This document shows, one piece after another, positions 25,714-35,414 of a stretch of DNA of 64,000 bases. Positions within the stretch are counted from its first letter, which is position 1. Every line of letters starts with the position of its first letter. The DNA is from an uncultured bacterium (GTDB taxonomy: Bacteria; Cyanobacteriota; Vampirovibrionia; Gastranaerophilales; Gastranaerophilaceae): the NCBI GenBank assembly GCA_946622415.1, contig CAMOPX010000002.1, forward strand, positions 1 to 64,000. Reading direction: 5' to 3'. The notes under the pieces were generated by a model. The model was not told the origin of the DNA, ran no database searches, and saw only the letters and a list, made by a program, of their open reading frames with translations. A program made the translations under genes and the position numbers.

Positions 25714-26568
25714 TTATAATATAAGTGCCAGTATCATTAGTATAATAGAACCTATTTGCAAACCGGTTGATGTATATTTTTGAATTTTGTTTGCTTCATA
25801 TAGTTTTGCGGTTTGCTGCGCATTAGCTGCCGCTTGCAATCTTTGTATTCTTAAATATTCATCATCTGATGAAAAATCTCTTTGAAATATTTTTCTTTCT
25901 AATCTGTTTAATCTCAGACCAACCGGGTCTTGTGAAAATGATTTTGAAAACAAAAGATTTTCTAAGCCGGCAAGTTGTATATATATATCGGAATTTTCAT
26001 ACTTATCCTGTGATGCCATATACTCCTCTAAATCTCTTGTGGGCCTATAGGGTTGTTGTGTATGATAATTAGGATTCTTAGCTATTTCTTCTTCTTTTAA
26101 ATATGCTTTTAATCTGTCTGTTCTTGATGCTAATGCGCCCTCTTGCACAGAGCCAAAGATTTTCTTTTCTAATCTTTCAAGTCTTTTATATATGTTTTCA
26201 TTTTCATAAGTTGATGAAAATATTTGGTATTCCAGTTTATCGATTTGAGGATAGTTTATTCCTGTTTCCTCTTCTGCTTGTGCTAATTCATAAGACTGTT
26301 TTCTGCTTTCTTCATAAGATTCTATACCGAGAGTTTCATTCAATATTTTGATTCTATTTTCGGTTGATAGTTTTGAATTTACTCTGCCTAAGACATTTGT
26401 TTCTATTCTGGATAATCTTTTTAAAGTATCGTCTTTTGTATATTCAAAACCCCATATATTTTCTTCGATTTTTGACAATTGAATATCAATTGCATTTTGT
26501 GCAAATGAATTTTGATAAAAACTTAAAAAACATATTATGATTATTATAATTTTTTTAACATTTTTCAT
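25714..26568 (-). CDS. Exported protein with three LE-F repeats and C-terminal membrane helix
   Basis: 284 aa. Signal peptide at residues 1-24 (IIIIIICFLSFYQNSFAQ), C-terminal hydrophobic helix at 268-284. Between them are three copies of a repeat of about 50 residues at 27-80, 107-160 and 195-246 with the pattern L-x2-[IL]-E-x2-[IL]-[WF]-x3-[YF]-x6-7-R-L-x-R-[IL]-E-x2-[IV]-[LF]-[GQ], e.g. KRLERLEKKIFGS and LRLNRLERKIFQR. I do not recognise a named domain. No Shine-Dalgarno; TGTTATAAT ends 6 nt before ATG. Confidence 0.7.
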   Translation of the reverse strand: MKNVKKIIIIIICFLSFYQNSFAQNAIDIQLSKIEENIWGFEYTKDDTLKRLSRIETNVLGRVNSKLSTENRIKILNETLGIESYEESRKQSYELAQAEEETGINYPQIDKLEYQIFSSTYENENIYKRLERLEKKIFGSVQEGALASRTDRLKAYLKEEEIAKNPNYHTQQPYRPTRDLEEYMASQDKYENSDIYIQLAGLENLLFSKSFSQDPVGLRLNRLERKIFQRDFSSDDEYLRIQRLQAAANAQQTAKLYEANKIQKYTSTGLQIGSIILMILALIL

Positions 26569-26574
26569 ATTGAT

Positions 26575-26583
26575 ATTATAACA
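26575..26583 (-). promoter_or_regulatory. Leaderless extended -10 for the LE-F repeat gene
   Basis: TGTTATAAT on the minus strand, ending exactly 6 nt before the ATG at 26568. This is the clearest case of the window's TGnTATAAT-N6-ATG arrangement. Confidence 0.68.
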
Positions 26584-26623
26584 GTTAAATATTATTTTTT
26601 GTCGGCATTTTGTTTAATGGTTC

Positions 26624-28138
26624 TTAGACTTTTTGGGCAGAAATTTTTTCCGTCAGTTTATTCACTGTATTTACCAGCACATTTGCGTAATGTTCACATT
26701 TTTCTTTGGTTTTGGCTTCAAACCTCAAAGTAAATACGGGTTCTGTGTTGCTTTGTCTGATTAGCGCAAAACCGTCATTAAATATTATCCTCAAGCCGTC
26801 TATTGTAATTATTTCTTTGATTTTTGAATTGAATAAATCTTCATTTACTATTGTTTTTAATTCTTCAAGAACTTCTTTTTTAAATTCATTTGGACATTTT
26901 AATCTGAATTCATCCGAAAGATGAACCTTTTTAAATTCTTGTGTTAAATCCGAAAGTTTGAATTTTTCATCTTTCATTTTGTTTTTTGCAACTATTTCAA
27001 TAAGTCTGCAGCCGGCATAAATTGCATCATCATAGCCGTAATATCTGTCCTTAAAGAAGGTATGACCTGACATTTCACCTGCAAGAGTTGCGTTTGTTTC
27101 TTTCATTTTTGATTTTATATAGCCATGTCCTGTTTTTGTCATTATTGCCTTTGCGCCCAGTTTTTCTATTGTGCTGTATAAAACTTGTGAACATTTAACT
27201 TCCGATACAATAATCGGTTTTTCTCCGTGGATTTTTAGAGTTTCGATTAAATCTTTTGCATAAATCAAAAGAAGTTTATCACCTGTTAAGGCATTCCCTT
27301 TTTCATCTATAACGCCGATTCTATCGGAATCACCATCGAATGCTATACCAAAATCGGCTTTTTCTTTTGCAACTTTATCTTTAATGTCTTTTAGTGTGCT
27401 TAAATCTGAAGGATTCGGGTGATGATTCGGGAAATTTCCATCGGGTTCTGAATATAATTCAATAACTTCACAGCCTAAATCTCTGTATAATTGCGGTGCA
27501 ACAATACCGCCTGTTGCGTTTGCACTATCTACTACGATTTTTATTCTTTTATCGTTGTATTTTCCGATGTTGCCGAACATATTGTATATTTTTTCCTGAT
27601 AAGATGCGACAATATCGTACTTTTTAACATAGCCCGTAATTACTTGCCTGTAGCCGTTATCATTTTTTAAGATTTCTTCCGTTAATTCTTTGACTGTTTT
27701 AATTTGTTCTTCTGTTAAAGATTGACGATTGAAAGTCATTTTTAATCCGTTGTATTCCTTTGGATTGTGTGACGCTGTTACAATCAAAGTTCCGTAGATT
27801 TTTTTATTTTGCGTATATTCTGAATCTATCTTTGCAAATTCACTATAATATCCTAACGGTGTCGGTGCCAGTCCTAAATCTAATATATTTGCACCTGTGG
27901 ATATCACGCCTTGTATAACAGCATTTTTAAGCTCGGGTGAATGTGTTCTTGCATCCATGCACACCGTAAACAATAAATTTCTGACATCGGCTTTTTTATT
28001 GTTTTTTTCAAGTTCTTTTAGAACAAATGCAACGTATCCTTTTGCAGCGGCATAAAAAACTTTTGAATTAACTTCCGATGGGAAAATTCCTCTTATGTCG
28101 TTTTTTCCGAATGCTTTTGTATTTGCTGTTATTTCCAT
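26624..28138 (-). CDS. Phosphomannomutase/phosphoglucomutase
   Basis: 504 aa alpha-D-phosphohexomutase. The phosphoserine loop is TASHNPKEYNG (about residue 119-129), the metal loop DGDSDRIGV, the sugar loop GEMSGH and the C-terminal phosphate loop RQSNTEP. It interconverts 1- and 6-phosphates of mannose or glucose, linking ManC (GDP-mannose) or glycogen metabolism to central carbon. AAGGAA precedes the ATG. Final gene of the grpE-dnaJ-propeller-methyltransferase run, 11 nt after the methyltransferase. Confidence 0.92.
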   Translation of the reverse strand: MEITANTKAFGKNDIRGIFPSEVNSKVFYAAAKGYVAFVLKELEKNNKKADVRNLLFTVCMDARTHSPELKNAVIQGVISTGANILDLGLAPTPLGYYSEFAKIDSEYTQNKKIYGTLIVTASHNPKEYNGLKMTFNRQSLTEEQIKTVKELTEEILKNDNGYRQVITGYVKKYDIVASYQEKIYNMFGNIGKYNDKRIKIVVDSANATGGIVAPQLYRDLGCEVIELYSEPDGNFPNHHPNPSDLSTLKDIKDKVAKEKADFGIAFDGDSDRIGVIDEKGNALTGDKLLLIYAKDLIETLKIHGEKPIIVSEVKCSQVLYSTIEKLGAKAIMTKTGHGYIKSKMKETNATLAGEMSGHTFFKDRYYGYDDAIYAGCRLIEIVAKNKMKDEKFKLSDLTQEFKKVHLSDEFRLKCPNEFKKEVLEELKTIVNEDLFNSKIKEIITIDGLRIIFNDGFALIRQSNTEPVFTLRFEAKTKEKCEHYANVLVNTVNKLTEKISAQKV

Positions 28139-28149
28139 AAATTATTTCC

Positions 28150-28764
28150 TTATTGTATTAATTTTTTTGATATCATCATACCGGCACCGATATCAATTAT
28201 TTGTGATTGATAATTATTGTTGTTGAATAACTCTTGAATGTATTCTTTTGTTTTTTCGTAGTGTGATAATATGTTGTCTGCCACAATTACCGCATTATCG
28301 GTTGTTATAGTATCAATTATTTTAAAATACTCAATATATTCTTTTTTGTTTGCATCTATAAATACAAAATCGAATTTATTTCGTTTTTTGTTTTGAATTT
28401 CATCTTTAATATCTTCCAAAATAACTATTGCAGAACCTATTTTAGCTTCCGCTGGTACATTAGGGCAACAAATTTCAAAATTTTTTCTTGCTATACTTTG
28501 ACGTTTTTCCCAAAATTCTATTGTTGTTAATTTCCCCTTTGTTTTCTCCAGTGCTTTTAAAATCCAAATTCCGCTATATCCGTTTGAGGTACCTATTTCT
28601 AAAACTGATTTTGAATTATTTATTTGTATTAATGTATTTAAAAAATTTGCAGATTCTCTATCCAGATTCCAAAAATCTTTTTGCGTTTTTTCCAATTCCG
28701 ACAGTATTTCTTCGGTTTTAGAATCAAAATAAGGTATTTTCAGTTTTTGGATATCCGCTCCCAT
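28150..28764 (-). CDS. SAM-dependent O-methyltransferase (family 3, CCoAOMT-like)
   Basis: 204 aa. The SAM loop LEIGTSNGYSGIWI and the metal/catalytic stretch DFVFIDANKKEYIEYF are those of the caffeoyl-CoA/catechol O-methyltransferase family, with the later IVADNIL metal ligand motif. In bacteria these methylate small catechols or act on tRNA (TrmR); the sequence does not decide. Its ATG overlaps the stop of the propeller gene by 1 nt (TAATG), so translation is coupled. Confidence 0.85.
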   Translation of the reverse strand: MGADIQKLKIPYFDSKTEEILSELEKTQKDFWNLDRESANFLNTLIQINNSKSVLEIGTSNGYSGIWILKALEKTKGKLTTIEFWEKRQSIARKNFEICCPNVPAEAKIGSAIVILEDIKDEIQNKKRNKFDFVFIDANKKEYIEYFKIIDTITTDNAVIVADNILSHYEKTKEYIQELFNNNNYQSQIIDIGAGMMISKKLIQ

Positions 28765-30227
28765 TATAACCTTTGTGATTTATCAAGTATTACTATGTTT
28801 GAAATATCTATGTATGATGCTTGGTTTTTTGCTACCTTCATTGTGTCAATATTGTAGATTAGGTAGTTTTTAGAATTTATGCCTGTAATTAAAATGTTTT
28901 TGTCATTCGGAATCAGGGTTAATTTAGAATAAAAACCGTCTTTTGCTATTTGTTGTCTTGAAATTATTTTATTGTCGTTTGTGTCATACACATCAATATA
29001 CCCTTCTTTAGAACAAAGAATAAACAGTTTTGTTTTATATAAAACGGCATCTGTCGGTTTTTTATCCAAATCAACAGTGCTGATTAATTTTGATTGTCCT
29101 TTATCAAAAATAAAAAGCTTATTATCCGTTCTGGATATTGCATAAATATTTGCCACATCGGATAAGATTTTAGATAAATTATCAACAGTACCAATCGGCT
29201 GAACTATAAATTCATCTCTGTTGTTTGTTACATTGAAGACTTGGGATGAATATTCATCATAAAAACTTATACTTTTATCCGTATCGTTATATGCAATTTT
29301 AGAAGGTTTTTGGTCTAATTTGATGATTTTTGATAACTGCATTGAATTGAGGTCTATTCCGTATATTTTGCCTGCATTTTGGCTTGTTACAAATGCCATA
29401 TTATCGCTTTTATTGAGCACGGCATCTGTTGCATTTGAATCTAATTCAATTTTTGCTATTGAATTTTCATCTTTTAAATCTATAATTTCAACTTCTTTTC
29501 CGCTCCAATAAAGAATCAAAGCAACGTTTGATTTTTGAGAAACAATAACCTTTAAGGGCATTGAAGATAATTTTAATTCATAGAGCGGTTTTTTTGATGT
29601 ATTATCATAAACCTCAAAGAATTTTGAATTTTTTGGATTTATTAATATTTTTTTGTTTTTAAATTCTTCCGTTTGAATAAATTCGTTTGATGCAACTGCG
29701 GGCGTGTATGGATTCTTTTCTTTTTGAATGTAATCATCTCTATACGCAAGAGTTTTTTCTTCTTTTGTTGGGATTAACAAATCACCAAGTGTCAATTTCA
29801 GGCTTTCCGGTATTTTTAAACCAATCGGAGTAAGCATATCTTGAGGCATTATACCGAGGCGAACTTTTAAGGGCAAATCGTCTTTTTGGGTCAGCGTATA
29901 GTTTCCGTTTGAATCCTTCATTACTTTTAAAAACGAATATCCGTTATTCAAAAGAACAACTTCGGGATAATTTTTAAAACTGAGCTTTGCAGGATATGTG
30001 TATTCAACCGCAATATTTTCAACTGTTGTTGTTGATGGCGGGTATAAAGGAATATACATCAAATCATTTCCGAGTGTAATTACACTGTCAAATCTTTGTT
30101 GTGCTTGCGGTAAATTTGCTTTTACAAAATTCCAAACGTCGTTCGGGAGTTTTGTTGCCAATGCTTTTGTATTTAATAATACAGTTAACATTGTTATTGC
30201 TATTGCAAACATTCTTTTAAATTTCAT
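28764..30227 (-). CDS. Exported beta-propeller (YncE/YVTN-like) protein
   Basis: 487 aa with signal peptide (AIAITMLTVLLNTKALAT). Residues 1-200 are a unique domain; residues about 205-487 contain six or so repeats of the form KPSKIAYNDTDKSISFYDEY / KKPTDAVLYKTKLFILCSKEGYIDVYD, resembling YVTN/YncE-type propeller blades. Role unknown; periplasmic or surface binding is plausible. It follows dnaJ by 17 nt with GAGGAGAA before ATG, so it belongs to the grpE-dnaJ transcript, an unusual setting for an exported propeller. Confidence 0.7.
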   Translation of the reverse strand: MKFKRMFAIAITMLTVLLNTKALATKLPNDVWNFVKANLPQAQQRFDSVITLGNDLMYIPLYPPSTTTVENIAVEYTYPAKLSFKNYPEVVLLNNGYSFLKVMKDSNGNYTLTQKDDLPLKVRLGIMPQDMLTPIGLKIPESLKLTLGDLLIPTKEEKTLAYRDDYIQKEKNPYTPAVASNEFIQTEEFKNKKILINPKNSKFFEVYDNTSKKPLYELKLSSMPLKVIVSQKSNVALILYWSGKEVEIIDLKDENSIAKIELDSNATDAVLNKSDNMAFVTSQNAGKIYGIDLNSMQLSKIIKLDQKPSKIAYNDTDKSISFYDEYSSQVFNVTNNRDEFIVQPIGTVDNLSKILSDVANIYAISRTDNKLFIFDKGQSKLISTVDLDKKPTDAVLYKTKLFILCSKEGYIDVYDTNDNKIISRQQIAKDGFYSKLTLIPNDKNILITGINSKNYLIYNIDTMKVAKNQASYIDISNIVILDKSQRL

Positions 30228-30244
30228 TTATTCTCCTCGGTTAT

Positions 30245-31372
30245 TTACTTAAATGCTGATTTCATCTTTTTTAGTATATTTTCTTTTTCTTCGTTTTTTG
30301 ATAAAACAAACAGTTCTTTATAAAGTTTTTCTTCTGCGAGTGTTAATTTTTTTGGAACTTCAACTCTGATTGTTACATAATGATTTCCTCTTTGAGAATC
30401 CGAGCCTAAATACGGCACACCCTCGCCTTTCAAGGTTAATCTTTCACCGTTTTGAACACCTTTTGGTATTGTTAATATTGATGTTCCATGGATTGTTTTT
30501 ATTTCTACATTGTCACCTATTACGGCTTGCGGAACAGAGATATTTAGTGTCGTATAGATATCGAATCCTTCACGTTGAAATTCTTTTGAATTTTTAACAT
30601 GAAGTACAATATATAAATCTCCGTTTCTTCCTCCATTTTTGCCCGAATTGCCTTCATTTGCAACTCTCATTTTAGAGCCGTGTTCCACTCCGTGCGGAAC
30701 TTTGATTGTTATTTTCTTTTCTTTTTCTACTGCACCCATACCGTGGCATACTTTGCAATATGCTTTCGGATTTTTGCCTGTTCCTCTGCAGTTTGGGCAA
30801 GTAGTTACGGATGTAAAAGAACCTAATATTGTTTGTTTGCTCTGTTGAATTCTACCATGTCCATGGCATACAGGGCAAACTGTATCTTTTGCATCTTTAT
30901 CCATTCCGGTTGAATTACATGCTATGCAAGGTTCTAAGTGCCTGATTTTAATTTCTTTTTCAACACCAAAGCATGCTTCTAAAAAATCGAGTTCTATATC
31001 GTATCTTAAATCATCACCTCTCAAGGGTCTATTCGGATCTTCTTCATAACCTGATGAAAAACCGCCAAATCCGCCAAAAAATGATGAAAATATATCCGAT
31101 AAATCAATATCGCCCATATTGAATGAATTAGGGTTAAAGCCGGCGTTTGACAGTCCGTCTTCTCCGTATCTGTCATATATTTCTCTTTTATTATCATCAG
31201 ATAAGGTTTCGTATGCTTTCCCTGCTTCTTTGAATTTTTCTGCCGCATCGGGTGCTTTATTTACATCAGGGTGATACTGTCTTGCTTTTTGTCTGAAAGC
31301 TTTTTTTATCTCTTCTTTTGTGGCATTCCTATCTACCCCAAGTATTTCATAATAATCCATTGTACTATTCAT
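30245..31372 (-). CDS. dnaJ: Chaperone DnaJ
   Basis: 375 aa type I DnaJ. J-domain with HPD (RQYHPDVNK), a Gly/Phe-rich linker ([11 protein letters not shown]), four zinc-finger half sites ([32 protein letters not shown]; the first has Ser for a conserved Gly) and the C-terminal substrate domains. It delivers unfolded protein to DnaK and stimulates its ATPase. Start may be the ATG at 31372 or the fourth-codon-downstream ATG at 31360 (MDYYEILGV), which matches most family members. Follows grpE by 6 nt; dnaK is not in the window. Confidence 0.97.
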   Translation of the reverse strand: MNSTMDYYEILGVDRNATKEEIKKAFRQKARQYHPDVNKAPDAAEKFKEAGKAYETLSDDNKREIYDRYGEDGLSNAGFNPNSFNMGDIDLSDIFSSFFGGFGGFSSGYEEDPNRPLRGDDLRYDIELDFLEACFGVEKEIKIRHLEPCIACNSTGMDKDAKDTVCPVCHGHGRIQQSKQTILGSFTSVTTCPNCRGTGKNPKAYCKVCHGMGAVEKEKKITIKVPHGVEHGSKMRVANEGNSGKNGGRNGDLYIVLHVKNSKEFQREGFDIYTTLNISVPQAVIGDNVEIKTIHGTSILTIPKGVQNGERLTLKGEGVPYLGSDSQRGNHYVTIRVEVPKKLTLAEEKLYKELFVLSKNEEKENILKKMKSAFK

Positions 31373-31378
31373 CTTTCT

Positions 31379-31984
31379 CTATTGATTTTCCTTTTTTGTT
31401 GCAACACCGACTAAAGCCGGTCTTACGATTCTGCTATCTGTTTTATATCCTTTTTGTATTATTGCCGCAACGCAATCCGGTTCAAATTCATCTGTCGGGA
31501 TTTTTGTAACGGCTTCGTGTTCATTTGGGTTAAATTCTTTTCCCAATGCGTCTATTTCTTTTAAACCGATTTTTTTAAGAGCTTCGGTTAGTTGTTTATA
31601 TGCGACTTCATAACCTTCTTTTACTGTTTTACAGTCTTCTATATCTTTTAAGTGCTCTTGTGCTCTATCAAAAGTATCTAATACACCCGCCAATTGTTTT
31701 AGCACGTTTGCTATAGTAAAAGACGATAATTCTTCTTTTTCGCTTGCTGTTCTTTTTCTGAAATTATCAAAATCAGCTGCAAGTCGAATATATTTGTTAT
31801 TTAATTCTTCATATTTTTTTTCAAATTCATCGTTTGCTTTTTCTTCTGCAACTGTTTCTTCGTTATTTATATCTTCTTCTTCAGTATTATTTTCAGTATT
31901 TTCTTCATCAGCTTCTTGCATTTCTTCGAGTTCTTTTATTGTTTCTTCATCAAAAGGATTTTTTGATTCGTCATTGTTGTTCAT
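31379..31984 (-). CDS. grpE: Nucleotide exchange factor GrpE
   Basis: 201 aa. N-terminal acidic, disordered region (residues 1-55, Glu/Asn-rich) and then a coiled-coil and beta-wing domain with AADFDNFRKRTASEKEE and FNPNEHEAVTKIP. GrpE releases ADP from DnaK. A strong GGGGG site precedes the ATG, and TATAAT lies about 40 nt upstream. No CIRCE element was seen. Head of the grpE-dnaJ run. Confidence 0.96.
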   Translation of the reverse strand: MNNNDESKNPFDEETIKELEEMQEADEENTENNTEEEDINNEETVAEEKANDEFEKKYEELNNKYIRLAADFDNFRKRTASEKEELSSFTIANVLKQLAGVLDTFDRAQEHLKDIEDCKTVKEGYEVAYKQLTEALKKIGLKEIDALGKEFNPNEHEAVTKIPTDEFEPDCVAAIIQKGYKTDSRIVRPALVGVATKKENQ

Positions 31985-32085
31985 TTTATCCCCCTTTTTT
32001 GATTAAATCGGCTATATTATTATTATAAGCTATGAATTAATGATGTCTAATTATTTAAATAATTTTTTAATATTTCGGTTTAAAA

Positions 32086-32113
32086 AATGGGGTCAGATAA
32101 TTCTAACCCCATT
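32086..32113 (-). terminator. Terminator of the response regulator gene
   Basis: Stem AATGGGGT / ACCCCATT with T-run on the minus strand (read as ...CCCCATTTTTT), 20 nt after the stop at 32134. Confidence 0.8.
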
Positions 32114-32133
32114 CACTATGAATGATTTTAAAT

Positions 32134-32826
32134 TTATACCGAAACAAGACCTTCCTTGATTGCTTTCACTGCGGCTTGTACTCTGTCATCTACGCATAAT
32201 TTTTGTAAAATTGAACAAACATGCGCTTTTGCAGTGTGTACGGAAACTATTAATTCTGATGCAATTTCCGTATTGGATTTTCCTTGTACCAACAACTTTA
32301 AAACTTCATTCTCTCTTTCCGTTAACTTTGTTTTCACATCTGATGAATTATAATTATTCATAATTTCCGTGTTTTCCGGTTTTGGGAATAGTTTTAATGC
32401 GAGATGTGCAACATTAGAATCTATCCAACACGCTCCTTTTGCCACATTTTTTATTACATTGGATAATGTAGCTGGGTCAATATCTTTAAGACAGTATCCG
32501 CTTGCACCCGAACCCAACGATGCTATAACTTCTTCTTCTCTATCGTGAGATGTTAAAATAATTATTTTTGTATTAGGTGAAATTTCTTTTACTCTGCTTG
32601 TTGCTTCTAATCCGTTAATACCCGGTAATCCTAAATCCATTAAAACGACATCAGGTTGTTCTGTTCTGATTAATTCCAATCCTGCCTCTGCATTTTGTGC
32701 TTCCGCAATTACATCTATGTTTTCAATTTCATTTAATGCATACCTTAATCCTACTCTTGTCAGTTTGTAATCCTCTATAATAATCACTCTTACGTCTTTT
32801 GTTTTGCTAATTGCTTGCTGGCTCAT
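32134..32826 (-). CDS. NarL/FixJ-type response regulator
   Basis: 230 aa. Receiver domain: acidic pocket IIIEDY, phospho-acceptor Asp in DVVLMDLGLPG (about residue 62), Thr in ILTSHD and Lys in YCLKDI. The C-terminal LuxR/GerE helix-turn-helix spans about 165-225 (KLTERENEVLKLLVQGKSN, SVHTAKAHVCSILQKL). It should be a phosphorylation-controlled DNA-binding regulator. No sensor kinase is adjacent. AAAGGAAG precedes the ATG. It is divergent from the sigma-factor gene across a 166-nt region rich in dyads. Confidence 0.94.
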   Translation of the reverse strand: MSQQAISKTKDVRVIIIEDYKLTRVGLRYALNEIENIDVIAEAQNAEAGLELIRTEQPDVVLMDLGLPGINGLEATSRVKEISPNTKIIILTSHDREEEVIASLGSGASGYCLKDIDPATLSNVIKNVAKGACWIDSNVAHLALKLFPKPENTEIMNNYNSSDVKTKLTERENEVLKLLVQGKSNTEIASELIVSVHTAKAHVCSILQKLCVDDRVQAAVKAIKEGLVSV

Positions 32827-32898
32827 TTTTTCTTCCTTTCGTAATTTTCTTATCAGGACTAATACTAACTTGTAATAAACTTTTAGTTAATTATCCTG

Positions 32899-32975
32899 TC
32901 GGGTATTTTTTATGTACCCGATTGGGTAATCGGAACAAAACTTTTTTATTTTCGTCTGAAAAGATATATCAGACG
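32899..32975. promoter_or_regulatory. Dyad-rich regulatory region between response regulator and sigma factor
   Basis: Three perfect inverted repeats: TCGGGTA/TACCCGA (32899-32921), CCGATT/AATCGG (32918-32933), which shares CCGA with the first so the two cannot form together, and CGTCTGA/TCAGACG (32953-32975), which ends 4 nt before the GGGGA ribosome site of the sigma gene. CGATTGGGTAAT is repeated as CGATTGGGGAAT over that site. Could be operators or an mRNA switch. Confidence 0.5.
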
Positions 32976-32992
32976 ATTGGGGAATTTGTGTT

Positions 32993-33943
32993 ATGCCGAT
33001 GGAATTAAATATTGATGAAATTGATTCTTTAAATGATGTTGAGAATGGTAATTTGTTATCCGATGACAATAATGACGAAGAAATAAAGACATTTAACGTA
33101 ATTGTTAATAAGGATGAAATTCTTCAGATGTATTTGAAAGATGTGAGCAGAATAAAATTATTAAAAAAAGACGAAGAGCTGCTGACAGGAAAAACTATAA
33201 AAGAAGGAAATAAAAAGGATTCTGTTGTTGCAAGGAAAAAATTAATTCAATCTAATTTAAGACTTGTTATTTCTATTGCAAAACGTTATACGGGTCAGGG
33301 TTTATTATTTATGGATTTGGTTCAGGAAGGTTCATTAGGACTTATTAAGGCAGCCGAAAGATTCGACTATAAAAAAGGTTTTAAATTTTCGACTTATGCA
33401 ACGTGGTGGATTAAACAAACAATAATTCGTGCAATTGCTAATCAATCCCGTTCAATAAGGATTCCTGTTCATATGGGAGATAAGATTAGAACTCTTAAAA
33501 AAGCAATTGTTAAATTGAGTGTTGATTTAGGAAGAGAACCTGATAATAAAGAACTTGCGGATTATTTAAAAACATCCGTTAAAAAAATCGAGCTTATTAA
33601 AAATTCAATAATAAAAGAGCCTGTTAGTTTTGAAACACCTGTTGCGCAGGATTTGTCACTTGAGGATTATATTGCGGATACCATTCAAAATGAGCCTTGC
33701 TATCTTGCAGAAAAATTTGATTTTAAGAAAGATATCAAAAAATCTTTAGGAATCCTCTCGGATAGAGAACGTTTTATTATTTTGAACCGTTTCGGACTCG
33801 AAAACAGGAAAAACATGACGCTTGAACAATTAGGTAAAATCTTAGGATTTTCAAAAGAAAGAATAAGACAAATTGAAATGGAAAGTCTTAAAAAACTAAG
33901 AAAATCTCCGTCAACTCAATATTTAAAAGAGTATCTTGCTTAG
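32993..33943 (+). CDS. Sigma-70 family RNA polymerase sigma factor (small RpoD-type)
   Basis: 316 aa, without region 1.1. Region 1.2 is [19 protein letters not shown]; regions 2.1-2.4 include [36 protein letters not shown] and [20 protein letters not shown]; region 4.2 carries [18 protein letters not shown]. It recognises -10/-35 promoters and is either a group 2 (alternative) sigma or a compact primary sigma. The window's -10 sites (TATAAT, often TGn-extended) are of the RpoD type. GGGGA precedes ATG. Stops interlock with rseP in TTAG. Confidence 0.93.
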   Translation: MPMELNIDEIDSLNDVENGNLLSDDNNDEEIKTFNVIVNKDEILQMYLKDVSRIKLLKKDEELLTGKTIKEGNKKDSVVARKKLIQSNLRLVISIAKRYTGQGLLFMDLVQEGSLGLIKAAERFDYKKGFKFSTYATWWIKQTIIRAIANQSRSIRIPVHMGDKIRTLKKAIVKLSVDLGREPDNKELADYLKTSVKKIELIKNSIIKEPVSFETPVAQDLSLEDYIADTIQNEPCYLAEKFDFKKDIKKSLGILSDRERFIILNRFGLENRKNMTLEQLGKILGFSKERIRQIEMESLKKLRKSPSTQYLKEYLA

Positions 33944-35400
33944 AATTTCTTTGTTATGAGCGCAACGATATCGTTATAACATATTGCAATCATTAGAATT
34001 ATTAAAAGGGCAAAGAAGAAATTAGTGATTTTATCGCTTAATTCTTTGCTCGGTTTTTTGCCCGTAATTTGTTCAATAACAAGGAACATTACATGTCCGC
34101 CATCCAGTGCGGGAATCGGTAAAAAGTTCATTATTGCCAAATTCAGACTAATCATTGCACAAAGCAAAAGACCATTTAATATTCCTTTTGATGCGATGAT
34201 ATCTCCGCCTATTTTGATTACTGCTATGATTCCGTGCATTTCATCGGCACTGATTTTTCCTACGATTAATTGCCACAATCCTTCAAGCATTAGTTTTGTA
34301 GTGTTATAGCAATATTTAATACTGTTTACAACTATTGATTTTGGTGTTGTTGTTTCCATAAAGATATCCGCAACTTTTAATTCAATACCAAACTGTCCCG
34401 ATTCGTTGTATACGATGACATTATCAAGGTTTATCTCGTTATTATTTCTTGATATTGTCATTGTTATGGGTTTGTATGTGTCGGATAGAGCTGTCGCAAT
34501 ATCATTAATATTGGTTTCTGAATTTGTTGTAAATGTTTTTTTGGCAAAAATTTCATTTCTTAATTTGATTTGTTCGGGTGTTAATTTTGTTCCGTCTGCT
34601 TTATATTTTTCCAATCCTTTTAGGGTTTTGGACGAAACATTTAATTTCTTTTCAGGTTTTACATTAGGAAGAATTATTTTTGTATCTTTTGCAATTGTAT
34701 CTTTAATATTTGGATTTAATTTTTTTAATTTTTCCAAATTTTGATTTATTAAATCATCTTGAGCATAGTTATCAAATAATTTTGAATTGTTGCTGAAGAA
34801 TCTTAATTGATAAAGCGATTGAATATTTTGCCCGTTTATCTTTAAAATTTTATCGTCTTTTTTTAGTCCTTTTTCTTGGATATTTGAAAATATTTTGTTT
34901 TGTTTAATAAATTCATAATTTTCTATTGCTGCCGGATGTTTTAAATCTTGTGTATTAACGACTTTATTGACATATAATTCCTGCATTGACGTAGGAAGTT
35001 GTTTAAATACGGCTGCGCAAAACATAACAAGAAATATTGCAAATATAATATTCATAATTACACCTGCAGAAACTATAAACAGCTTTTGCAGAATTGTTTT
35101 GTTTTCGTATAATTCGGGAGAATCCGAAGGTAAAACTTCGTCTTCATCAATTTTTTCATCTTTATTGTCATTTTTAAAATTATCCATATCATCGGGAAAT
35201 GCTACATAACCCCCAAATAAAAATGCATGGATATAGAAATTTGTATTTTTCCATTTGAATAATTTCCACTCGGGACCTACAGGCATTCCGAAGCCGAATC
35301 TTGTAACTCTGACACCGCATAACCTTGCTGCAATAAAGTGACCTGCTTCATGGACAAGAATTAGTATGCTGATTAGTAATATCATTATTATTTGGTTCAT
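33940..35400 (-). CDS. rseP: RIP metalloprotease RseP (site-2 protease)
   Basis: 486 aa, larger than usual (350-450). [14 protein letters not shown] supplies the zinc histidines and catalytic Glu (about residue 17-23); [15 protein letters not shown] supplies the third ligand near the C-terminus. A PDZ-like segment ([14 protein letters not shown]) is followed by a long insertion of about 130 residues before the second half. RseP cleaves membrane-embedded anti-sigma or signal peptides. GAGGAA precedes ATG. The downstream end interlocks with the sigma gene. The neighbourhood with a sigma factor may be coincidental. Confidence 0.93.
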   Translation of the reverse strand: MNQIIMILLISILILVHEAGHFIAARLCGVRVTRFGFGMPVGPEWKLFKWKNTNFYIHAFLFGGYVAFPDDMDNFKNDNKDEKIDEDEVLPSDSPELYENKTILQKLFIVSAGVIMNIIFAIFLVMFCAAVFKQLPTSMQELYVNKVVNTQDLKHPAAIENYEFIKQNKIFSNIQEKGLKKDDKILKINGQNIQSLYQLRFFSNNSKLFDNYAQDDLINQNLEKLKKLNPNIKDTIAKDTKIILPNVKPEKKLNVSSKTLKGLEKYKADGTKLTPEQIKLRNEIFAKKTFTTNSETNINDIATALSDTYKPITMTISRNNNEINLDNVIVYNESGQFGIELKVADIFMETTTPKSIVVNSIKYCYNTTKLMLEGLWQLIVGKISADEMHGIIAVIKIGGDIIASKGILNGLLLCAMISLNLAIMNFLPIPALDGGHVMFLVIEQITGKKPSKELSDKITNFFFALLIILMIAICYNDIVALITKKF

Positions 35401-35414
35401 AAATTCCTCTTTTG

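Noticed and set aside
25699-25714. Perfect palindrome AAGTTTTATAAAACTT as a terminator
   Set aside because: All-AT stem with no loop; chance is likely in this composition, so not called.
31985-32133. CIRCE element for grpE-dnaJ
   Set aside because: No TTAGCACTC-N9-GAGTGCTAA-like sequence was found.
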